Shown here: positions 56,400-64,000 of the stretch, piece after piece | How positions within the stretch are numbered: position 1 is the first letter of the stretch | How the letters are laid out: each line of letters begins with the position of its first letter | NCBI GenBank assembly: GCA_023678885.1 | Contig: CM042963.1 | Span: 26,353,542-26,417,541 of the forward strand | Origin: Pogostemon cablin | Lineage: Eukaryota; Streptophyta; Magnoliopsida; Lamiales; Lamiaceae | Reading direction: 5' to 3' | DNA length: 64,000 nucleotides | Translations under genes and position numbers: made by a program | The notes under the pieces: model-generated | The model's database searches: none | The model's input: the letters and a program-made list of their open reading frames with translations, nothing else | Told to the model about the DNA's origin: nothing

Positions 56400-57780
56400 T
56401 ATATCTGATTTCCACTCCCACTACACGACCATCAAAAGCTCTCGCCTTAAGGTCCTTGTAAATGGATTTACTAGGTTATCATCCGATGCAATCTAGGTGA
56501 CAACAACCTTTCTCTCATCATACGATTTCTCGTAACAGGTGGTACTCGCGCTCCATGTGTTTAATTGCCTTATGGACTCGTGATTCCTTTAAGTTTGCAA
56601 CTGCACCAATATCATTAATTTAAATTGTGATAATTTTGGGCAAACTTAGAAATACTTCAAAGTCCATCATGAAGTTTCTAGAGTCATATAGATACTTTGG
56701 CTGCCTTATAGGTTCCAATTTATCATCTTTCCATGATGGAGTCTGGAGTCCGAAATATATTTCTATATAACACTCCTCCATATTATAACTCTACTTCCTA
56801 AAATTAAACACATAACCTTGAGGTGGATTTACTGTCATCCCCATCTGATTTGAAAAATCCGAATCTACGTAACTCATAAGAAGCAGCGAATCTGTCCGGT
56901 AAGCCTACATATAATTTCTAGTGCTTTTCAGGTACATAAGTATATGTCTTACCACAATTCAACATTCTTATTTTGGGTTACCTTGATACCCACTGTTCAT
57001 GCCATCGGCAAAATAGATATCCAATCTCGTGCATAGCATTCCTTAGATTAAGCTTCCTCATTTGCCGAAGCATAAGGAACCGCTTTCATCTTCTTTATCT
57101 ACTTTTGTGTCACAAGACACATTCACTTAGATGAATTCACATGCTAAACGAGTAAGGATCGTATCATTATAGGAAACTTGAGATAAGCATAACATCCTTT
57201 CTTGTGATCCGTATTACCGTGATCAAAAGGATATTTTTGCTCTTCTTAAGTCCTTCATCTTATACCGCTTTATCAACCATATCCATACGTCCGACAATAC
57301 TCTTTCATTGTCTCCAATGAGCAAGATACTATCTACGTATAGTACAAGAAATACCACCATATTTCCATCACTCTTTTCAATACACAAGACCCATCCGATC
57401 ATTGATTAGATCCATGTCATTGGATTACCTCATCAAAACGGATGTTTCATGATCTTGAAGCTTGCTTTAGTCCATGAATGGACACTTTTAAGCTTACTAT
57501 CACAATGCTCTTAGCTTTTTGCAATGAATCACTATGGTTGCTTCACATAGATGTTTCTCTTAAGACTTCCAATCAGGAAAGCTGTCTCGACATCTATTTG
57601 TTATCCCTCATATTTCATATGAGTAGCAACAAATAAAAGAGTCCGGTTCAACTTAGGCATAACTACCGGCGAACAGGTTTTCTTATAATCGAACCCTTTC
57701 TTTCTCAGTATACCTTTTCGCAACAAGCTTGCTTCCAAGGTTTTCACCTTATTCTATGATCCTCTTTTATTTTTGCATGC
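56400..57780 (-). pseudogene. Copia D2 RT and RNase H remnants
   Basis: Mirror of 40960-42400 in D1 and of 1-1440. The RNase H tail (HLLREI end) is at about 56520-56600 and the QIDV...ENIYV block of RT near 57560-57610. No open frame over 80 codons. Confidence 0.8.
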
Positions 57781-57813
57781 CCATTTCCAATGGCTTTTAC
57801 GCCATTTAGCGGT

Positions 57814-58430
57814 TCAACAAGCATCCAGACCTAATTTAAAATCCATCAATTCTATTTTAATATTCATTGCACTTTGGTAGGATTTGGCATTTCTAACTTG
57901 TAGTGCTTCGTCGTATCCGTGGGTCCATTTCATGTTTGCGAGGGACCAAGTCTCACGACTTTCCCAAAACATGTATCTTACAGGTTGTCGAAGAATCCTC
58001 CCACTACGACAAGGCACTACACGCAATTGTGTATCAGACGTGACACGCGTTGCAGTTTACCTTGTGGTATATCCTCTTGTACAATTGGTACTTATACTTT
58101 GTGTTTTTCCTCTCACTTCCTTTAGAACAATTTATACATGGGTTTATGATTTAATACATAGTCTTTTTCCAAAAATCTAGTGTTTGTGTTAACAATCACC
58201 CTTCGATCTTTTGGACTAAATAAATCACCCTTCATTTTTCTAGGATATCCCACAAACAGACAAACATTCATATGAATTACTGTTTCTAGGGCATACCCAT
58301 AAAATGAATTTAGTAATTCCAAATAATTCATCATCCATCTAATCATTTCCATAAGAGTGCTACACCTTCTATCCGCCACACCATTCAGCTGGGGTATGCC
58401 CGGTGTAAACAATTTGAGATTTAATCTCAA
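57814..58430 (-). pseudogene. Copia D2 integrase C-terminal part
   Basis: Two ORFs on -. 58122-58430 encodes GIPQLNGVADRR, the segment that holds the catalytic Glu position in Copia integrases (here Ala-Asp instead of the usual Glu), then MMNYLELLNSFYGYAL and VGYPRKMKGDLFSPKDRRV. 57814-58026 encodes the linker to RT. Confidence 0.8.
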
Positions 58431-58740
58431 CCTCTGATTAATAGCTCCTAACTATCCTAAGAGGTACTCGTAATGACGATTAAATCGTCATTACTTGATA
58501 TATTTTCCATGACGCTTCACTGTACCAGCCTTACAATTCTTGAATTAATCAAAGAACTTAGACATGCAGTGCATCAAATAAATATATCGGTATCTAGAAT
58601 AATCATCGATTGACGAATATTCATATCCACCTCTCATCCGGACAATCTTAGGACCACATAAATCATAATGAACTACTTCCAACATATATATCTTTGGTTC
58701 TGCACCCCCTTTGCCTTGAAAAAGCAATTAGTCATTTTTA
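58431..58740 (-). pseudogene. Copia D2 integrase core fragment
   Basis: 58545-58727 encodes the start of the core: GKGGAEPKIYMLEVVHYDLCGP, with the first catalytic Asp in H-Y-D, then the conserved G-G-Y-E-Y and D-D-Y-S-R-Y motifs. This block is absent from D1. Confidence 0.85.
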
Positions 58741-60440
58741 CTCCCAAGCAAGACTCGAAAGTCAGATAGTTTTCACTTCAGATAAATCTAAGGGTCTATC
58801 GGCTATCAACTTTTGAATCCTACTCAAGTAAAATGATCTAGTCTTAGATGCCAAATATATGTTTAGTTCATATCCGAAGGTATCTTTCTCTTACTAAGAT
58901 TAGAAGATTCATTATTAATTACTATTTGTTGCATCTGTGGAATATACATGATTTAAGAGTATACAAATTGTTCACCAACGTACAATAACAGATTACAACT
59001 CTATCCTTCATTATAATGACCATGTCATTTAAATGAAATGGAGTATCCATCTATTAATGCATAGAAACTGAAATCAAATTCTTTCTATGAAAACTTACGT
59101 AAAATAATTTCTGATAATCAAACGTCTACTCATATCATTAGATAAATAGACAACTCCCACTGCAATAGCCACTACTCTTGTAGTTTTACCCATGTCATAA
59201 CAATCTTATCCTCACTTAGTAATAAACATTTAGTGATTCCAGTATCTACACACTTCGTGTTAGTAAATGCCATCACTAATCATGTTTTAAACAACTAGTG
59301 AATAAGATATAAAACTTGTTCACATTATGATGAAAATGGCTTTCCTATGCCACATGTTTTGCCAGAAGTTTTCCACCATATACATCCTATTGTAATTCAG
59401 GTGGAACTTACTCAAAAACATCTAGGCAATTCACGAAGAATTAAATTGATCTAGGTTTCCCTTCAATTTATACTCCATGCTTTCCCAATTCATTCATCAA
59501 ATTAAATCATGATCTTCTACCTTAACTTACTCAAGTATCCAAAGAGTTACATAAGACCATCATATTTCTATGAACCTCTCATCTCTTCACTAGAGACTTT
59601 AATAGGCATCATGAGACGTCCCTTGTGAGAACACACATGTATTTTCTTAAGCAGTAAAATTCAAAACCAAGATTCTTTTCTAATCATCTAATTTGGACAA
59701 GTAAATATAATTTCTTTTAGTTAATAATATGTGAGATAAAACCATTTGAAAATCAGAGAATCATAAATTAATTTACCGATCAAAACTTCGAATTTTATCC
59801 TTTTATATTGATTCCCTCAAAACAATATAATATAAAATTCACCGACATCTCAAGCACCGTGAGTCTGCAAGCCATGTTAGTGTGGACGTTTACAAACCCG
59901 AATATTTACAAGAGAAGGTTTTACCCATTAATTTCATTTGTCAACCTAACTTTATGACAAAATAATTAATAGTCGGTTCCTCTTTAGCCATGCAAATAAT
60001 AGCAGTGACTCCGTTGGGGAGGATACTAATTATTTACACCTAAGTGTACACCATTATTTGATCCAAAGTCCACTGCGCGAGCTTGTGTGCCTTACAGTTG
60101 GAGAAGTACACACGCGCTCGGATAGCTTCCTACAATCATCAATTATAAGTTTGTACCAGTGAGCCCCACATAAACTCATCCGTTAGGGAGGAAGGCCTAT
60201 TGCCAACACGCAAGTTCATGTGCCACATTACAAACAATAATTATATAATGAAGTCTGTACCAGTGATCCGTGAATAAACTCATCCGTTAGGGAGGAAGGC
60301 CTATTGCCTACACGCAAGTTTACTCACATCACTTACAAACCAATAATGGAGGCAGCGGGAATTTTTACCAATCCCCTCTCCCACTTAGTTATTTAAGACC
60401 GAGGGTTTTTACATGCATATAATATTTCAGAATAAAATAT
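58741..60440 (-). pseudogene. Copia D2 early pol and gag remnants
   Basis: Mirror of 38880-40430 in D1. Two copies of TAGGGAGGAAGGCCTATTGC near 60183 and 60287 correspond to the duplicated phrase in D1, so that duplication is older than the split of the two copies. No open domain. Confidence 0.55.
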
Positions 60441-60814
60441 GCAACCTAGCATGCTCATACTTCCAAATATATAACAATAATTGACCAATAAAACAATTAT
60501 AGCAGTTATATATAAGAAAATAAATTGCCAAAAATAAGTTGACTTGATCAACACTCCAACATACATGCATATAATATACCAAATATAATACGCAATCTAG
60601 CATGCTTCTATTTAAGGCAATAAATCATAGAGAATCATGCATACATATATAACAATAATCAATTAATAAATCAATTATAATAGTTATATAACAGCGAATT
60701 CGATTGTTCGCCACCAATCACGAATGCGGACAACTGCGATGGGGATCGACCTCCCTGCAGCCTGCTGCACCACTCTGGCACCCTGCCCGATCATATTGTG
60801 AAGACTCACGCGGA

Positions 60815-61291
60815 ACCTGATGCAGACCAGTCGAACTTGATGCAAACCCGCTCGAACCTAGTGCAGAGTCGATCGAACCTGATGCAGACCAATCGAACCT
60901 GATGTGAATCTGCTCGAACTTGGTGCATCATTGATCGAACTTGATGCAGACCAACCGAACCTGATGCAAATCCGCTCGAACCTGGTGTAGCATCAATCGA
61001 ACCTGATGCAGACCAATCGAACCTGATACAAATCCGCTCGAACCTGGTACAGCATCGATCGAACCTGATGTAGACCAATCGAACCTGATGCAAATCCGCT
61101 TGAACCTGGTGCAGCATCGATCGAACCTAATGTAGACCAACCGAACCTAATGCAAATCCGCTCGAACGTGGTATAGCATCAATCGAACCTGATGCAGACC
61201 AATCGAACCTGATACAAATCCGCTCGAACCTGGTACAGCATCGATCGAACCTGATGTAGACCAATCAAACCTGATGCAAATCCGCTCGAAC
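60815..61291. repeat. 62-bp minisatellite in the Copia D2 leader (about 7.6 copies)
   Basis: GCAGACC or GTAGACC recurs at 60822, 60884, 60946, 61008, 61070, 61132, 61194 and 61256, so the period is exactly 62. Each unit is three sub-units of 20, 21 and 21 bases that all start TCGAACCTG. The array lies where D1 has the unrelated GC-rich text at 37930-38080. The - strand ORFs 60806-61117 and 60928-61140 are translations of the array. Confidence 0.95.
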
Positions 61292-61389
61292 TGTCGCTCG
61301 TCCAAGGGCCTACTTGCACGGAATCAAGTTCAGCCCAACGCGCAACATCAAACTACACCAATTGTTGTTCAGGGTTCGCAACCATAGGA

Positions 61390-61690
61390 ACCTGGGAATC
61401 CAATCCCACCGTCCAGAATCTATGCCTGTGAGTTTTGAACATGCTGTCCAAATTACAGGTCGATCCAACGGTTAGATTGTGAGAAATAGCTCTTTTCCCT
61501 CGACTGCGCAGAACAGAATCGCCCAAAAAACTGCTTCTGTTTTCGGCATATTCCCGACTACACAAAGATCCAAATACGATCTTCACCGTTCAGAATATAC
61601 AACCACAAAAGCTGAACGTGCTGACCAAAAATCAGCCTGATCCGACGGTTAAAACTCCGGTTATTGCCTCTGTAATATCACTGCGCTGGA
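61390..61690 (-). repeat. 177-bp leader repeat, about two diverged units
   Basis: Reverse complement of the D1 array unit (CGATCCAACGGTTA..., TTTTCCCTCGACTGCGC..., CACCGTTCAGAATA). Only one complete unit and a partial one, against about 3.6 in D1. Confidence 0.75.
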
Positions 61691-61912
61691 TTTTCTCTCA
61701 ATTTCTTCCTTCCATGTGAAATTGACGAACAGTTTTCGTCGAATCCTCTCACACACAACCATCAACGAACAGATATGATATAGGGTATATTTCACATAGG
61801 GATATTCATAGTTTGCGCAGTAAAACCAAAACCCTAAACATGCGATCCTAATTTCGAAAAATTAATCACATAAACCCTAGCCTAACGTGTCACGCTTCAC
61901 CACGAAACCGAA

Positions 61913-61924
61913 GCTCTGATACCA
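61913..61924 (-). promoter_or_regulatory. primer-binding site of Copia D2 (initiator Met tRNA)
   Basis: GCTCTGATACCA on +, TGGTATCAGAGC on -, two bases from the LTR. Confidence 0.93.
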
Positions 61925-61926
61925 AT

Positions 61927-62563
61927 TGATGGCGCTTGGATCATTTGGTTAACGTGACCCGTTAGAATATCATGCGTTTCTATCACAGCGGAAGCAATAA
62001 ATCATAGAAACGATTACCGTTCACCAAGGTATGTTGATGAAGATTGATTCTCGCAGGCAGCCTGCGCAGTCCCACGAGAATGGTCATAACTTCCTCGTCT
62101 GATGTCAGAATTGAGTGATCTTTGACAGCTTTCCTTCAGTATATTGATCATCAAATTCTAAGCACTTTACGATTTTATATAAATTTCTCAAGGCGGCAGA
62201 CAGCAGCAGCAAACTACCTTCTGATCTTCTGCCGTATGTCCCAAGTCCGATCTCGACGTCGTGTGAGCGACGATCTACGAGACCTCCTCAATTTGCTCTC
62301 AACCCTCATCACACGTGAATAATCAGTTAGATTAGATTAGAGTTCCAGATAAGCTGAGGTGACTTATATACATGGGCTACAGCAGGGACCAGGAGGAGAA
62401 ATTGGGTTGGGCCTCCATTGGGCTTAAGTATCCAAGCTTAGCCCAAAGCTTATACTTAAGTCCAATAATAATAATATATTCCACTAAAATATTATTATTG
62501 CACTACCGTACCAATCCCAAAATTACGTTTTGGGCTCCTTCTTATTATGAGCCCGTTAGTCTA
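61927..62563 (-). repeat. 5' LTR of Copia D2, truncated
   Basis: Same start as the 3' LTR (TGATGGCGC) and same TATA box (62363-62370), but similarity stops after GAGCCCGTTAGTCT. The remaining 750 bases are missing. It also lacks about 20 bases inside the U3 module (near 62122). Confidence 0.92.
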
Positions 62564-63534
62564 CCCTATAATGATGAAAGATCTCCTTTACTTAATTAGG
62601 GATTCCAAAATCCCAATTTAATATAAACTAAATTCGATTAATCCAATCAATTCAGAAAAACAACACGCATAAAATTGTAATTTCGATTAACACGTGGTTT
62701 CATTATTTTTGAAATTATGGAATGACAGAAACCCAACTTTACATTAATATTGGTGCAATCAATTCATTATTATGAATAACATCCATAATTTTATAACCAA
62801 ATACCAATCACCATCATCAACAGCATAACAATGTTATGCAAATCTAAATTATTCTACACGCCCATATACACATAATTTAGGATTAGGATCCTAATCTTTA
62901 TTATGCATTGCAATTTGCTATATAACTTACATATGCTTGTTATATGCATATTTATCAAATTGCCATTCTAATGTTAAAAAAAATGGCACATATCCAGCAA
63001 CATATGGAGTCAAAAGGGATTAGTCTTTTATAATCCAAAACAGAATGCATAAATTCTAACCATTGATAACAAATACGTAAACTCCAATTCCTCATGTAAT
63101 CATGGAATTAAACAATAATAAAGTCAATGATTCCACGCCATTATGGACTTCATGATAACGACGGTAATTAACAAAGGTGTGTCAAATCAATCTATGAATC
63201 CACACATTAATACAAATTTCTAACATTTATGACAGTAATCACCCATTGCGACAAAATCACAAAATTGCTTGTCATATGGAATTGGATATGGCACTGCATA
63301 ATTAAATTCCAAATTCACTCCCCACTAATTGAGCATGCATTAATTGTCGCAAATCTTAGTTTCCATAAAATGTACCAAAACAATTCAATGGGCAAAATAT
63401 AACTTAAAATACTAATCGTAAATACATGTCATCTCTCATCAAAGATACGAGAATAATATTTAATAGAATTAGAACATAGAGAACCGAATTCCATCAAATC
63501 TCAGATAAGCATATATAGGGTGGCTCTGATACCA
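62564..63534 (-). other. leader of Copia element E, no gene
   Basis: AT-rich region between the D2 junction and the primer site of element E. By position it is the 5' untranslated leader of E on -. No ORF or repeat stands out. Confidence 0.55.
63522..63534 (-). promoter_or_regulatory. primer-binding site of Copia element E (initiator Met tRNA)
   Basis: GGCTCTGATACCA on +, TGGTATCAGAGCC on -, two bases from the LTR of E. Confidence 0.93.
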
Positions 63535-63536
63535 CT

Positions 63537-63995
63537 TGTTGGAAATTAATCCATGAAACATTAACCCTATTATGATTAATGAGATCTAAACCGTAAAGCG
63601 GAAGCGTACCTTAGTCCATAGAATTATCTTGGCCGAACATGAACTCGGAGATCAGTGGTTTTATGGCCTTCCTCAACTAAGTCTCCTTATTCCTTATGGG
63701 GACCGTAGTAATCCCTCCCGATGGGGAGAAGGGAAGACGATGTGCGGCTTAGTATTGGGGACCATAACCTAGGTATCTATATATATTACCCATATCAGGC
63801 CACCCATAATCACCTGATACGTAATATTGGGTATCCACTCAATAAGCCCATATTAATTATTATTATAGCCCATGAACCTTTAACCTTAATTGGATCACTT
63901 AATTAAGTCCATAAAATAATTGAATAGCTAATATAATTGCATAATAATATATTGCCTACAATTAGATTATATTAGAAATTGTAAAATTTCCAACA
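63537..63995 (-). repeat. 5' LTR of Copia element E (459 bp)
   Basis: TGTTGGAAATT...AATTTCCAACA, an LTR with perfect 11-base inverted ends, unrelated to family D except for TGTTGG. A possible TATATATAG box on - at 63777-63785. TGTCC at 63996-64000 may be its target duplication, but the other side is not present. The 61-codon ORF here is not a gene. Confidence 0.88.
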
Positions 63996-64000
63996 TGTCC

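Larger units (their letters stand above)
54962..62563 (-). mobile_element. Copia element D2 (same family as D1), 5' LTR truncated
   Basis: On -: truncated 5' LTR (61927-62563), primer site, leader with repeats, gag and pol remnants, polypurine tract, full 3' LTR (54962-56354). Same family as D1, in opposite orientation 11 kb away. It keeps the integrase core that D1 lost but is also riddled with stops. It inserted in the interior of Gypsy C. The possible TSD GCACT at 54957-54961 cannot be confirmed because the other end is lost. Confidence 0.92.

Noticed and set aside
60806..61140. Arg/Cys-rich repeat protein on - of 103 and 70 codons
   Set aside because: It is fully explained by translation of the 62-bp minisatellite. 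The period is not a multiple of 3 and no start context or partner gene is seen.
60815..61291. Regularly spaced repeats as a CRISPR-like array
   Set aside because: The units are directly adjacent without unique spacers, the DNA is a plant nuclear genome, and there are no cas genes.

Overview
This is nuclear DNA from a flowering plant (probably a eudicot). It is almost entirely a stack of nested transposable elements. I see no intact host gene, tRNA, rRNA or CRISPR array. The evidence is LTR retrotransposons with plant primer-binding sites (initiator-Met tRNA for Copia, Asp-tRNA-like for Athila-type Gypsy), a plant MuDR-type transposase with introns, and a CACTA terminus ending in the usual CACTACAAGAAA. 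The density of nesting and of Athila-type elements suggests pericentromeric heterochromatin; that is inference. Species cannot be named from sequence alone.

Layout. 1-2700: 3' end of a Copia element and its 3' LTR, lying in a CACTA-type transposon (2701-4332) that itself sits in an older Copia LTR (4333-5265). About 7.9-33.1 kb: one old Mutator-like element (MULE). It encodes a MuDR transposase on the + strand and an Ulp1-like cysteine protease on the - strand, arranged tail to tail. Five insertions have split it: a solo Gypsy LTR (6304-7882), a Gypsy deletion derivative (10091-18267, itself carrying a Copia solo LTR), another solo LTR (18487-20227), a gag-protease-only Gypsy element (21744-29971) and a third solo Gypsy LTR (30374-31929). 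33422-51040: a degraded Athila-type Gypsy element with gag, protease, RT, RNase H, integrase and a 3' Athila ORF. A full-length Copia element (35528-43854) sits inside its gag gene. 51041-54961: 3' LTR and 3' non-coding interior of another Gypsy element, - strand. 54962-62563: a second copy of the same Copia family, - strand, with a truncated 5' LTR. 62564-63995: leader and 5' LTR of a different Copia element, - strand.

Six insertions have exact 5-bp target-site duplications that I read on both sides: AGCCT, CCTTC, CAAAT, AGGAT, ACAGG and ACTAC. The nesting order is therefore well supported. When the insertions are removed, the MULE and Athila reading frames rejoin.

The best leads for something new are four. 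The first is the MULE with a captured Ulp1-like gene. The second is a roughly 100-bp module found in the LTRs of four otherwise unrelated Copia and Gypsy families. The third is a Copia element with nearly identical LTRs but a dead interior lacking the integrase core, which implies recent movement in trans. The fourth is element-specific tandem arrays (177 bp and 62 bp) in the Copia leader. Percentages and ages below are counts made by eye.
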